From: JBBCJM01 sp037190175
Lineage (GTDB): Bacteria > Pseudomonadota > Alphaproteobacteria > Rhodobacterales > Rhodobacteraceae
DNA: 64,000 bases
Assembly: GCA_037190175.1 (NCBI GenBank)
Contig: JBBCJM010000043.1
Span: 24,801 to 88,800, forward strand
Reading direction: 5' to 3'
Below, in pieces: positions 9,073 to 18,232 of the stretch. Position numbers and translations under genes: made by a program. Under the pieces are notes generated by a model. The model worked only from the letters and a program-made list of their open reading frames with translations. It made no database searches and was not told where the DNA came from. The first letter of the stretch is position 1, and every line of letters begins with the position of its first letter.

Positions 9073-9650
9073 GTACACTTCTGTCGACCCGCGTACTGGT
9101 GCTGATGGCCATCGGCATCGCCGTGAACATCGCGCTGGGGCAGCTGGCGCAGCTGGTGAAGCTGCCGATCTTCCTCGACTCGCTGGGCACCATGGTGGTG
9201 GCGGTGATGACCGGGCCGCTGGCCGGGCTGATCACCGGGGTGGCGACCAACCTGATTTGGGGTCTGGTGATGTCGCCCACCGCCGCGGCCTTCGCCCCGG
9301 TCGCCGGGGTGATCGGGCTGGTGGCCGGGCTGCTGGCGCAGGCCGGGATGTTCCGCGATCCGATCCGCGCCGCGATCTCGGGCGCGATCATCGCGGTGGC
9401 GCTGGCCTTCGTGGCGGTGCCGATCCGGGTCTGGCTGTTCGGCGGGGTGACCGGCAGCGGGGCGGACTTCATCACCGGCTGGCTGTTGCAGACCGGGCAG
9501 AGCCTGGTCAGCGCCACGCTGGTCACCGTGATCACCTCGAACCTGGCCGACAAGATCGTGACCGCGCTGCTGGCCTGGGCGATCCTGCGCGGGCTGCCGC
9601 TGCGGATCGTGTCGGACTGGCCCTTCCTCGGCCACAGCCGCCCGGCCTGA
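9069..9650 (+). CDS. ECF transporter substrate-binding (S) component
   Basis: This is a 193-residue integral membrane protein with about six hydrophobic helices. It has the S-component pattern FLDSLGTMVVAVMTGPLAG followed by a glycine-rich helix (GLITGVATNLI). S components bind a vitamin or other micronutrient and dock on the T/A energising module encoded just downstream. The substrate cannot be assigned from sequence. The ATG overlaps the PPC gene stop. It is followed eight bases later by ecfT, so a dedicated ECF module is likely. Confidence 0.8.
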   Translation: MSTLLSTRVLVLMAIGIAVNIALGQLAQLVKLPIFLDSLGTMVVAVMTGPLAGLITGVATNLIWGLVMSPTAAAFAPVAGVIGLVAGLLAQAGMFRDPIRAAISGAIIAVALAFVAVPIRVWLFGGVTGSGADFITGWLLQTGQSLVSATLVTVITSNLADKIVTALLAWAILRGLPLRIVSDWPFLGHSRPA

Positions 9651-9657
9651 GCCCGGA

Positions 9658-10410
9658 TTGCTGGCCCGGCCCGGATACGGCCTGCTCACCCGGCTGCATC
9701 CGGTCACCCGGCTGATGCTGGCGGCGCCGGTGGTGGCGCTCTTGCCGGTGGCCGGGCCCTGGCCGCTGGCGGGCGCGACGCTGGGCTTCCTGGGCTGGGG
9801 CTTCGCCTCGGGCATCGGCGGGGTGATGGTGCGGCGGATGGCGGTGGTGCTGCTGCCCGTGGCGCTGGCGCTGGCGGTGGTGCACGGCCTGCTGATCGCG
9901 CGCGGCCCCGGGGTGCCGCTGGGCCCGCTGACCCTTTATCCCGAGGGGCTGGCCCGTGCCGGCATGATCCTGCTGCGGCTTGCGGCGCTCTTGTCGGCGG
10001 GGCTGCTGATCGTGATCTCCACCCCGCCCGGGACGCTGGCCGACGGGCTGGAGGACAAGGGCCTGCCCCCCGGCGCCGCCTATCTGCTGACCGCGCCCCT
10101 GTCCCTCGCCGAAGGGCTGGCGCAGGAGGCTGCGGCGCTGCGCGATGCGTTGCAGGTGCGCGGGCTGCCGTTTGCCGGCAATCCGTTCCGCCGGTTGCGG
10201 GTGCTGTGGCATCTGGTGATCGCACTGGTGCGGGTGCAACTGGTCGAGGCCGCCCCCCGCGCCCAGGCGCTGGAGGCCCGCGGCTTCCGCGCCCTGCCGC
10301 GGCGCGCGCTGCTCTCCCCGCCCGCCGACACGCCGGCGCAGGCCCGCCTGCGGCTGGCCTGCGCGGCCGCGGTGCCGCTGATCCTGCTGGCGGGGCTGCT
10401 GTGGGGCTGA
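9658..10410 (+). CDS. ecfT: ECF transporter transmembrane component EcfT (CbiQ family)
   Basis: A 250-residue membrane protein with N-terminal hydrophobic helices and a C-terminal cytoplasmic part. The ALRDALQVRGLPFAG and EAAPRAQALEARGF segments (about residues 158-220) correspond to the two coupling motifs with ARG-like signatures that contact the ATPases. The start taken is TTG at 9658, the first codon after the S-component stop; a later start is possible. Its end overlaps the ATPase gene by 10 bases. Confidence 0.8.
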   Translation: MLARPGYGLLTRLHPVTRLMLAAPVVALLPVAGPWPLAGATLGFLGWGFASGIGGVMVRRMAVVLLPVALALAVVHGLLIARGPGVPLGPLTLYPEGLARAGMILLRLAALLSAGLLIVISTPPGTLADGLEDKGLPPGAAYLLTAPLSLAEGLAQEAAALRDALQVRGLPFAGNPFRRLRVLWHLVIALVRVQLVEAAPRAQALEARGFRALPRRALLSPPADTPAQARLRLACAAAVPLILLAGLLWG

Positions 10411-11741
10411 CGCTCGCCGACCTGCGCTTCGGCTTCCCCGGCCAGCCGGTGCTGGAGGGGCTGACGCTGGACATTCCCGCGGGCAGGCGGGTGGCGATCG
10501 TCGGGGCCAACGGCAGCGGCAAGTCCACGCTGGCCCGCTGCCTGGCCGGGATCCTGCCGGCCGAGGGCGTGGCGTGGCAGGGCCGTCCGCTGGCGGCGCT
10601 GCCGCGGGCCGAGCGGGCGGGGCTGGTGCAGCTGGTGGGCCAGCGGCCCGACCTGCATCTGTCCGGCCGGGCGGCCACGGTGCGGGGCGAGGTCGCCTTC
10701 GGCCCCGAGAACCTGGCCCTGCCGCGGGCCGAGATCGCGGCGCGGGTGGAGGCGGCGCTGGACCTGATGGGCCTCGCCGGGCTGGCCGGCCGCGACCCCC
10801 GGCGGCTGTCGGGGGGCGAGACGCAGCGGCTGGTGCTGGCCGCCGCATTGGCGATGCGCCCGCGGCTGCTGGTGCTGGACGAGCCGGTGACCGACCTCGA
10901 CCACGCCGCGCGCGAGGGGCTGATGGCGCGGCTGGCCGCGCTGGACCCCGGGCTGACGGTCGTCGCGCTGGACGTGACCGCGGCGCACTGGCCGGGGATG
11001 GATGCGCTCTGGCGGCTGGAGGGCGGGCGGCTGCATCCGGTGCTGCCCGAGGCCGTCCCGGCCCCGGAGCCCCCCGCATGGAAGGGCGGCGCGGCGTTGC
11101 TTTCGGTGCGGGGCGTGGCCTTCGCCTATGACCGGCCCCTGCTCTCGGGCGTGGGGTTCGAGGTGCCGGCCGGCGTCGCGGTGGCGGTGACCGGGCCGAA
11201 CGGGGCGGGGAAAAGCACGCTGATGCGGCTGATCGCGGGCCTGAGCCGTCCCTCGGCGGGGACGATCCGGCTCGCCGGGCTCGACACCGCCGCCACGCCC
11301 CCGCGACAGCTGGCGGCGGCGCTGGGGATGGTGTTCCAGAACGCCGACCGCCAGTTCACCGCCGCCACCCTGCTGGACGAGGCCGCCATGGCCCCGCGCC
11401 TGCACGGGATGGCCGATCCGCAGGGGGCGGCGCGGCGGGCGCTGGCGGCTGCGGGGCTGGAGGAGGCCGCGGGCCGGCATCCGTTCGACCTGCACAACGG
11501 CGCCCGAAGGCTGGCCGCGGTGGCCGCCGCCGTGGCGCACGAGCCGCGCCTGCTGATCTTGGACGAGACCCAGCGCGGGCTGGACGCCGACCATCTGGCG
11601 CGGCTGGAGCGGCTGATCCGCGCCCGGCGGCAGGCCGGGGCCGCGGTGCTCTTCGTCTGCCACGACGAGGGCTTCGTGCGCCGCAACGCCACCCACCGGC
11701 TGGCGGTGGCGGGGGGCGGGGCGAGGCTGGAGCGCGCTTAG
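10401..11741 (+). CDS. ecfA: ECF transporter fused double ATPase (EcfA-EcfA')
   Basis: A 446-residue fusion of two ABC ATPase domains that powers the ECF transporter. Domain 1 has Walker A GANGSGKST (35-43), signature LSGGE (136-140) and Walker B LLVLDEP, but the usual switch histidine is absent (VVALDVT). Domain 2 has Walker A GPNGAGKST (265-273), a degraded signature LHNGA (364-368), Walker B LLILDE and switch histidine FVCHDE. One composite ATP site therefore looks intact and one degenerate. The start is GTG at 10401, overlapping the ecfT stop. The 3' end overlaps the convergent FadB-like gene by four bases. Confidence 0.86.
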   Translation: MGLTLADLRFGFPGQPVLEGLTLDIPAGRRVAIVGANGSGKSTLARCLAGILPAEGVAWQGRPLAALPRAERAGLVQLVGQRPDLHLSGRAATVRGEVAFGPENLALPRAEIAARVEAALDLMGLAGLAGRDPRRLSGGETQRLVLAAALAMRPRLLVLDEPVTDLDHAAREGLMARLAALDPGLTVVALDVTAAHWPGMDALWRLEGGRLHPVLPEAVPAPEPPAWKGGAALLSVRGVAFAYDRPLLSGVGFEVPAGVAVAVTGPNGAGKSTLMRLIAGLSRPSAGTIRLAGLDTAATPPRQLAAALGMVFQNADRQFTAATLLDEAAMAPRLHGMADPQGAARRALAAAGLEEAAGRHPFDLHNGARRLAAVAAAVAHEPRLLILDETQRGLDADHLARLERLIRARRQAGAAVLFVCHDEGFVRRNATHRLAVAGGGARLERA

Positions 11742-13666
11742 CTGCGGGTCGCGAACATCGGGCCGCCGCGCCAGCGGGGGAAGCCGTAGCCGTGGATTTC
11801 CACCAGGTCGATGTCGGCGGGCTGGCGGGCGATGCCCTCGGCCAGGATCGCCTGCCCCTCGGCCGCCATCTCGGCGACCAGGTGTCCGGCGATGGCCTCG
11901 CGGTCCATGACGGTCGGGGCGCCCAGCCCCAGCAGCTCCGCGGTGGTGGCCGAGGGCTGCGGCCGGCGGTCGCCGGGGGCATAGTCGTACCAGCCGCCGC
12001 CGGTCTTCTGCCCCTTGCGCCCCGCGCGCACCAGAATGTCGCCCAGCGTCTCGGCCACCTCCTGCCCCGCCGCCCGCGCCCCCTCGCGTTGCAGGAAGGC
12101 GATGTCCAGCCCGCCCAGATCCTGCGCCTCGAACGGCCCCATGGCAAAGCCGTAGCCGCGCATCGCCGCGTCGATCCCGGCGATGGGGACGCCTTGGCGG
12201 ACCAGGGTTTCCGCCGCGGCGCGGTAGCGTTTCAGGATGCGGTTGCCGATGAAGCCCTCGCAGATCCCGGCCTGCACCGGGATCTTGCCCAAGCTGCGGC
12301 CGAGGGCGAAGCCGGTCGCCAAGGTCGCGGCCGAGGTCTCGGGCGTCGGCACGATCTCCAGCAGCTTCATAACATTGGCCGGGCTGAAGAAATGCAGCCC
12401 GATGAAGCGGGCGGGGTTCGGCAGCCCCTCGGCGATGGCGCGGGGGTCGAGGTAGGAGGTATTGGTGGCCAGCACCGCGTCGGGCCGGCAGGCGCGGCCA
12501 AGCTCGGCGAAGACCGCGCGCTTCACCCCGATCTCCTCGAACACCGCCTCGATCACCAGGTCGGCGTCCTTGAGCGCGGCATAGTCGGTGGTGCCGGTCA
12601 CGCCCTCCATCCGCGCCGCCGCCTGCGCCTCGGTCAGCCGGCCGCGCTTCACCGCGCCGTCGAAGATGCCCTTCAGGTTGCCGAGGCCGCGCGCCACCGC
12701 CTCGCCGTCGCGCTCGATCAGCACCACCGGCAGCCCGGCGTCGCGCAGCGCCGCGGCGATCCCCGCCCCCATGGTGCCGCCGCCCACCACGCCCAGCTTG
12801 CGCAGCGGCAGCGGCTCCACCCCGGCCAGATGCGCCGGGCGCGGCGCGGCGCGTTCGGCGAAGAACACATGCCGCAGCGCCGCAGCCTGCTCGGAGGCGC
12901 GCAGTTCCAGGAAGGTCTGCCGCTCGAAGGCCATGGCCTCGGCGAAGGATATCTCGGTGGCCGTCTTCAGGCAGGCCAGCGCCCGCAGCGGCGCGACCTC
13001 GCCCCTGGCCCGCTTGGCGATGGCAGCCTCCTGTTCGGCCCAGAAGGACGGGTCGGGGGCCTCCACCGGCCGCTGCGACACCGGCAGGGGCAGGGGCCGC
13101 GCCAGGGCCTCGCGCGCGAAGGCCACCGCACCGGCGCGCAGGTCGCCGCTCACCACCGCGTCCACCAGCCCCATGGCCAGCGCCTTGGCCGCCTTCACCG
13201 GCTTGCCCCCGGTCACCAGTTCCACCGCCGCCGGCACCCCGGCCAGCCGCGGGGTGCGCACGGTGCCCGAAGCGCCGGGCACGATGCCCAGCCCCACCTC
13301 CGGCAGCCCGACCGAGGCGCTGTCCAGCGCCACCCGGAACCGGCAGCCCATCGCCACCTCGAACCCGCCGCCCAGGGCCGAGCCGTGGATGGCGGCGACC
13401 CAGGGCTTCACCGCGCCCTCGATCCGATCCACCAGATCGGGCAGGTGGGGCGGCACCGGGGGCTTGCCGAACTCGGTCACGTCCGCCCCGGCGATGAAGG
13501 TGCGCCCGGCGCAGATCAGCACCGCCGCCCGCACCTCCGCATCGGCGTCCAGCGTCCCCACCGCGTCCCACAGCCCCTGCCGCAGCGCCTGCCCCAGCGC
13601 GTTGACCGGCGGGTTGTCCACGGTGACGATGGCGATATCCCCCTCGCGGGCGATGGTCACAGGCAT
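11738..13666 (-). CDS. Bifunctional enoyl-CoA hydratase/3-hydroxyacyl-CoA dehydrogenase (FadB-like)
   Basis: A 642-residue fusion. The N-terminal crotonase domain (about 1-190) keeps both catalytic glutamates (GGGFEVAMGC and GLPEVGLG). The central NAD-binding domain begins with GGGTMGAGIA (about 295), and the dehydrogenase histidine lies in GLHFFSPANVMKLLE. It is shorter than E. coli FadB (729). It sits one base from the liv operon, in the paa neighbourhood, where no separate paaF or paaH is seen. It may supply both steps on 2,3-dehydroadipyl-CoA (inference). General beta-oxidation is the alternative. Confidence 0.88.
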   Translation of the reverse strand: MPVTIAREGDIAIVTVDNPPVNALGQALRQGLWDAVGTLDADAEVRAAVLICAGRTFIAGADVTEFGKPPVPPHLPDLVDRIEGAVKPWVAAIHGSALGGGFEVAMGCRFRVALDSASVGLPEVGLGIVPGASGTVRTPRLAGVPAAVELVTGGKPVKAAKALAMGLVDAVVSGDLRAGAVAFAREALARPLPLPVSQRPVEAPDPSFWAEQEAAIAKRARGEVAPLRALACLKTATEISFAEAMAFERQTFLELRASEQAAALRHVFFAERAAPRPAHLAGVEPLPLRKLGVVGGGTMGAGIAAALRDAGLPVVLIERDGEAVARGLGNLKGIFDGAVKRGRLTEAQAAARMEGVTGTTDYAALKDADLVIEAVFEEIGVKRAVFAELGRACRPDAVLATNTSYLDPRAIAEGLPNPARFIGLHFFSPANVMKLLEIVPTPETSAATLATGFALGRSLGKIPVQAGICEGFIGNRILKRYRAAAETLVRQGVPIAGIDAAMRGYGFAMGPFEAQDLGGLDIAFLQREGARAAGQEVAETLGDILVRAGRKGQKTGGGWYDYAPGDRRPQPSATTAELLGLGAPTVMDREAIAGHLVAEMAAEGQAILAEGIARQPADIDLVEIHGYGFPRWRGGPMFATRS

Positions 13667-13667
13667 A

Positions 13668-14369
13668 TCAGATCCCCAGATAGGCTTCGCGGATGCGCGG
13701 GTCGGCGATCAGCTCCTCGGCCGCGCCCGACATGGTGATCCGCCCGGTCTCCATCACATAGCCGCGGTCGGCGATCTTCAAGGCGCCGAAGGCATTCTGC
13801 TCGACCAGAAGCACGGTCACGTCCAGCGCCTTCAGCCCCTTCACCACGTCGAAGATCTGCTGGACGATGATCGGGGCCAGGCCCATCGAGGGCTCGTCCA
13901 GCAGCAGGCAGGAGGGCCGGCCCATCAGCGCGCGGGCCATGGCCAGCATCTGCTGCTGGCCCCCGGACAGCCCGCCTGCGGCGAGGTTCCGCTTCTCCTT
14001 CAGGATCGGGAACATCTGGAAGGCGTCGTCCATGTCCTTCTCCACCCGCTCGTCGGTGAAGAGAAAGGCGCCGAGGCGCAGGTTCTCCTCCACCGTCAGG
14101 TTGGTGAAGATCTGCCGCCCCTCGGGCGATTGGGTCAGGCCGCGGGCCGGGCGGCGGTGCGCGGCCACGCCGTTCAGCGTCTCGCCGCGGAAGGTGATCG
14201 AGCCGCCGGTGACCGGCTGCACCCCGGAGAGGCAGCGCAGGAGCGTGGTCTTTCCCGCCCCGTTGGCGCCCACCACGGTGACGATCTCGCCCGAATCCAC
14301 ATGCAGGTCGATGCCGTGCAGCACCTCGATGCGCCCGTAGCGCGAGCGCAGCCCCTCAACGGTCAGCAT
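13668..14369 (-). CDS. livF: Branched-chain amino acid-type ABC transporter ATPase LivF
   Basis: A 233-residue ABC ATPase of the HAAT family with Walker A GANGAGKTT, signature LSGGQQQ, Walker B LLLDEPSMGLAP and the LivF-typical SPEGRQIF. It overlaps livG by 14 bases and is the last gene of the livKHMGF set. The set lies inside a phenylacetate-degradation cluster, so its substrate may be phenylacetate or a related aromatic acid rather than branched-chain amino acids (inference from context only). Confidence 0.9.
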   Translation of the reverse strand: MLTVEGLRSRYGRIEVLHGIDLHVDSGEIVTVVGANGAGKTTLLRCLSGVQPVTGGSITFRGETLNGVAAHRRPARGLTQSPEGRQIFTNLTVEENLRLGAFLFTDERVEKDMDDAFQMFPILKEKRNLAAGGLSGGQQQMLAMARALMGRPSCLLLDEPSMGLAPIIVQQIFDVVKGLKALDVTVLLVEQNAFGALKIADRGYVMETGRITMSGAAEELIADPRIREAYLGI

Positions 14370-15144
14370 TCTCGGCCCCCAGATAGGCGGCGATCACCGC
14401 CGGGTTGCGGCTGACCGTGGCCGGGTCGCCCTCGGCGATCTTCTCGCCATGGTCCAGCACCACGATGTGGTTGGAGATGCGCATGACCATCTTCATGTCG
14501 TGCTCGACCAGCAGGATCGCCACGCCGGCCGCCGCGACCTCGGCGATCAGGTGGTCGATCTCCTCGGTTTCCACCGCGTTGCAGCCGGCGGCGGGCTCGT
14601 CCAAGAGCAGGATCTTCGGGTCCAGCGCCAGGGCCCGGGCGATCTCCAGCCGCTTCAGCGACCCGTAGGAAAGGTTGCCCGCCTCGCGCTCGGCCGCGCG
14701 TTCCAGCCCCACCCGGGCCAGCAGCTTCCGCGCGCCCTCCCGCGCCGCCCGCGCCCGGGCGCGGGAGGAGGGCAGGGCGAGGAGGTCGGCCACCACCGGC
14801 CCCTTCTCGTGCAGGTGATAGCCGGTCACGGCATTGTCCAGCACGCTCATCGACTGGAAGATCTGCAGGTTCTGGAAGGTGCGGCTCATGCCGCGGCGGG
14901 CCAGCAAATGCGGTGCCATCCCGGTCACGTCCTCGCCCATCAGCTTCACCCGGCCCGCGCCGGGCTGGTAGATGCCCGAGATCATGTTGAACAGCGTGGT
15001 CTTGCCCGCCCCGTTCGGGCCGATCACCGAGACGATCTCGCCCGGGCGGACGTTGAAGCTCACGTCGTGCACCGCCTTCAGCCCGCCGAAGGTGATGCCC
15101 AGCCCCTCGACCGACAGCAGGACGCCCTGGGTGTCGCGCGTCAT
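14356..15144 (-). CDS. livG: Branched-chain amino acid-type ABC transporter ATPase LivG
   Basis: A 262-residue ABC ATPase with Walker A GPNGAGKTT, the LivG hallmark RTFQNLQIF, signature LSYGSLKRLE and Walker B LLLDEPAAG. It pairs with LivF to energise LivHM. The ATG shares an ATGA overlap with the stop of livM. Confidence 0.9.
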   Translation of the reverse strand: MTRDTQGVLLSVEGLGITFGGLKAVHDVSFNVRPGEIVSVIGPNGAGKTTLFNMISGIYQPGAGRVKLMGEDVTGMAPHLLARRGMSRTFQNLQIFQSMSVLDNAVTGYHLHEKGPVVADLLALPSSRARARAAREGARKLLARVGLERAAEREAGNLSYGSLKRLEIARALALDPKILLLDEPAAGCNAVETEEIDHLIAEVAAAGVAILLVEHDMKMVMRISNHIVVLDHGEKIAEGDPATVSRNPAVIAAYLGAENADR

Positions 15145-16097
15145 TCGCCCCTCCCCCTCAGCCAGCGCAGGATCGAGGGCAGCAGCCCCTCGCGCAGGAA
15201 GATCATCACCAGCATCATGACGAGGCCCAGCACCAGCTGCTCGTATTCAGCGAACACGGTCAGCACCTGCGGCAGCAGCGTCAGCACCCCGGCACCGAGG
15301 ATTGCGCCCAGCACCGAGCCCACGCCGCCCAGCACCGCCATGGTCACCATCTCGATCGAATGCATGAAGCCGGCCACGTCGGGGGTGATGAAGCGGTTCT
15401 GAAGTGCCAGCAGCGAGCCCGAGACCGAGGCATAGACCGCCGAGATCACGAAGGCCTGCAGCTTCAGCCGCGCCACGTCGACCCCCACGGTGCGGGCGGC
15501 GACCTCGGATCCGTGCAGCGCGCGCAGCGCCCGCCCGGTGGGGCTGTCATGCAGGTTCAACGCCAGCCAGGCGCCGACCAGCAGGCAGATGCCGCAGAAG
15601 AAGTACCAGAACTGGCCGTTCGAGAGGCTCAGCCCCCAGTCGGCCAGCAGCGCCCGCAGGCCCAGCTCGGGCACCTGGATCCCGTCCGGCCCGCGGGTCA
15701 GGTCGCGTTCGTTGTTCAGGATCATCGAGACGAGGATGCCGAGGCCCAGCGTGGCCACGCCCAGGTAATAGCCTTTCAGCCGCAGGATGGGCCGGCCGAC
15801 CAGGAAGGCCAGCACGGCCGAGATCGCCGCGCCCAGCAGCACGGCCAGCGCCGGGTGGATGCCCCAGTGCACCGGCGCCAGCGCGCAGGCATAGGCGCCG
15901 ATCCCGGCGAAACCGGCATGGCCCAGGCTGATCTGCCCGGCATAGCCGGTCAGGATCACGATGCCGGTCACCGCGATGCCGTTGACGAAGATCAGCGCGC
16001 CGACACGGTAGTAGAAGGCCGAGGGGAAGAACAAGGGCGACAGCGCCACGAGGAGGGCCAGCACCAGGAGGGTGGCGGTTTTCGGGGTCAGCCGCAT
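15141..16097 (-). CDS. livM: Branched-chain amino acid-type ABC permease LivM
   Basis: A 318-residue permease with about eight to ten hydrophobic helices and the family stretch GYAGQISLGHAGFAGIGAY. ATG at 16097 is taken as start. A GTG at 16103 would overlap the livH stop as GTGA and is an equally reasonable start two codons upstream. Partner of LivH in the transmembrane channel. Confidence 0.88.
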   Translation of the reverse strand: MRLTPKTATLLVLALLVALSPLFFPSAFYYRVGALIFVNGIAVTGIVILTGYAGQISLGHAGFAGIGAYACALAPVHWGIHPALAVLLGAAISAVLAFLVGRPILRLKGYYLGVATLGLGILVSMILNNERDLTRGPDGIQVPELGLRALLADWGLSLSNGQFWYFFCGICLLVGAWLALNLHDSPTGRALRALHGSEVAARTVGVDVARLKLQAFVISAVYASVSGSLLALQNRFITPDVAGFMHSIEMVTMAVLGGVGSVLGAILGAGVLTLLPQVLTVFAEYEQLVLGLVMMLVMIFLREGLLPSILRWLRGRGE

Positions 16098-16099
16098 GG

Positions 16100-16972
16100 T
16101 CACACCCGATCCGTGGATTTGCGGCCGAACAGGCCCTGCGGCATGAAGAACAGCACCAAGAGGATCACCACGAAGGCCGCGGCGTCCTTGTAGGTGGAGG
16201 ACAGGTATCCCGCGGTCATCGCCTCGATCAGCCCGATCAGGAAGCCGCCCGCCAGCGCGCCCTTGGGATTGCCCATCCCGCCCAGCATGGCGCCGGCGAA
16301 GCCCTTCAGCGCGAAGCCGATGCCGACGCTGTAGGCGGTCAGCGTGATCGGTGTGGCCAGCACGCCCGCCAGGGCGCCGATCCCGGCGGAGAGCGCGAAG
16401 GAGAGAGTCATCACGAAGGTGGTGTTGATGCCGACGAGTTGCGCCGCCAGCCGGTTGTTCGAGGTCGCCAGCACCGCCCGGCCCAAGAGGGTGCGGGTGA
16501 AGAACAGCCAGAGCCCCACGAAGATCACCAGCGCGCCGCCGATCACCCACAGGCTCTGCGGCAGGATCGTGGCCCCGCCCACCCGCAGCGGCGCATCGCC
16601 CGAGAAGGCGGGGAAGCTGTGGATCTGCTTGTCGAACACCAGCTGCGCCGCGCCCTGGATGAAGATCGAGGCGCCGATGGTGATGATGATGAGCGAGACC
16701 ACCGGCGCGCCGCGGGCGGGCTCGATGGCCAGCTTGTACATCGTCACGCCCAGCGCCGCGGTGGCGGCGATGGCGATCAGCGCGGCCAGCGGCAGCGGCA
16801 GGCCCGCGGCATGGGCGAACCAGGTGATCATCCCACCCAGCATGACGAACTCGCCCTGGGCGAAGTTCACCACGTCCGAGGCGTTGTAGATGATGGTGAA
16901 GCCGAGCGCGACCAGCGCATAGACCGCGCCGACCGTCACCCCCGAGAAGATGAATTGCAGCAGTTCCGACAT
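16100..16972 (-). CDS. livH: Branched-chain amino acid-type ABC permease LivH
   Basis: A 290-residue polytopic permease with NFAQGEFVMLGG near residue 37 and a GFALKGFAGAMLGGMGNPKGA motif region near the C-terminal third, typical of LivH. It is 78 bases downstream of livK. That gap contains only a short GC-rich repeat and no gene. Confidence 0.9.
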   Translation of the reverse strand: MSELLQFIFSGVTVGAVYALVALGFTIIYNASDVVNFAQGEFVMLGGMITWFAHAAGLPLPLAALIAIAATAALGVTMYKLAIEPARGAPVVSLIIITIGASIFIQGAAQLVFDKQIHSFPAFSGDAPLRVGGATILPQSLWVIGGALVIFVGLWLFFTRTLLGRAVLATSNNRLAAQLVGINTTFVMTLSFALSAGIGALAGVLATPITLTAYSVGIGFALKGFAGAMLGGMGNPKGALAGGFLIGLIEAMTAGYLSSTYKDAAAFVVILLVLFFMPQGLFGRKSTDRV

Positions 16973-17050
16973 GGGGCCTCCGGGCTGGCGATGCGGGGCT
17001 GTCCGGGGTGAGGTCGACCCCCGCGGGGTGCGGGGGCCGAAGGGATCAGG

Positions 17051-18196
17051 TCACTCGACCAGCGCCCACTTGCCGCCCTTGATTTCCAGCATGCGGAAGG
17101 CCGAGAGGTCCAGCCCCAGGTGGTCGGTCGGCGAGAAGGTATACGTCCCGGTAGTGCCGACCAGGCCCGAGGTCGCCTCGATCGCGTCGCGGATGGCGGC
17201 GGGCTCGGCCGAGCCGGCGCGGCCGATGGCGTCGGTCATGATCAGCCAGGCGTCATGCGCATAGCCGCCGAAGGTGCCCACGGGCGTGCCGGTGCGACCC
17301 TCGAAGGCGGTCTTGTAGGCCACCACCACCGGCTTCTGCGGGTCGGCGTCGTCCATCAGGTCGGCGATCAGCAGGGCGGTGCCCGGCAGGCGCACGCCCT
17401 CGGCCGCATCCGCGCCGGCCAGTTCGATGAACCCGTCCGAGGCAACCCCGTGCGACTGGTAGAAGGGCAGGCCCACGTCCAGCTGCTTGTAGTTGCGGGT
17501 CACGATGGACGGACCCTGGCCGAAGCCCGGGTTCAGCACCGCCTGGATGCCGGCGGTGTTGCGGATCTTGGTCAGCTGCGCGGTCATGTCGGCGTCGGCG
17601 GGGTTGTAGGTCTCGTCCGCCACGATCTCGATGCCGTAGTCGCCCACCACCGACTTGCACTGCGCCTGCATCGAGGCGCCGAAGCCGTCGGTGCCCGAGA
17701 TCATGCCGATCCGGGTATAGCCCTGCTTCTGCATGTCCTCGAAGATCTTCTGGCAGGCCATGCGGTCGGTATGCGGGGTCTTGAAGGTATAGGGCTTCAC
17801 CGGGTCGATGATGTCGATGGCGCCGGCCAGCGAGATGAAGGGCACTTCCGCATCCTCGGCCACCGCCAGGATCGACATCGAGGTGCCGGTGGTGGTGCCG
17901 CCGATGATGGCCACCACCTCGTCGTCCTCGATCAGCCGGGTGGCGAAGGTGCGCGCCTTGTTGGGGTCGCCGTTGTCGTCATAGAGCACCAGCTCCACCT
18001 GCTCGCCGTTGATGCCGCCGGCGGCGTTCAGTTCCTCGACCAGCATCTCTAGCGTCTTGGCCTCGGGGTCGCCCAGGAAGGCGGCGGGGCCGGTGGCCGA
18101 GATGCTGGCGCCGATCTTGATCTCGGCCAGCGCGGCGGTAGTCAGGCCCAGGGTGGCCAGCAGGCCGAGGGCGGTGGTGGTCAGGGTCTTTTTCAT
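17051..18196 (-). CDS. livK: Periplasmic substrate-binding protein of Liv-type ABC transporter
   Basis: A 381-residue Leu/Ile/Val-binding-protein-like receptor (type I periplasmic fold). It has an n-region KK, a hydrophobic core and an AxA-type cleavage site (AALAEIK, about residue 25). IKIGASISATGPAAFLGDPE and YDDNGDPNKARTFATRL are typical of the family. It is first in the livKHMGF set, 36 bases after paaN on the same strand, so uptake may be co-expressed with paaN. The ligand cannot be read from the sequence; an aromatic acid is plausible. Confidence 0.88.
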   Translation of the reverse strand: MKKTLTTTALGLLATLGLTTAALAEIKIGASISATGPAAFLGDPEAKTLEMLVEELNAAGGINGEQVELVLYDDNGDPNKARTFATRLIEDDEVVAIIGGTTTGTSMSILAVAEDAEVPFISLAGAIDIIDPVKPYTFKTPHTDRMACQKIFEDMQKQGYTRIGMISGTDGFGASMQAQCKSVVGDYGIEIVADETYNPADADMTAQLTKIRNTAGIQAVLNPGFGQGPSIVTRNYKQLDVGLPFYQSHGVASDGFIELAGADAAEGVRLPGTALLIADLMDDADPQKPVVVAYKTAFEGRTGTPVGTFGGYAHDAWLIMTDAIGRAGSAEPAAIRDAIEATSGLVGTTGTYTFSPTDHLGLDLSAFRMLEIKGGKWALVE

Positions 18197-18232
18197 TGTG
18201 CTCCTCCCATGGAACGGTGGTCTTGAAAGGGG

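Noticed and set aside
10080..13571. Long minus-strand open frame (1163 codons) across ecfA and the FadB-like gene
   Set aside because: It is out of frame with both recognised proteins and has low-complexity Arg/Gly/Ala composition.
16981..17048. GC-rich repeat between livH and livK as a terminator
   Set aside because: The stem is short and imperfect, there is no T-run, and the genes belong to one transporter operon.
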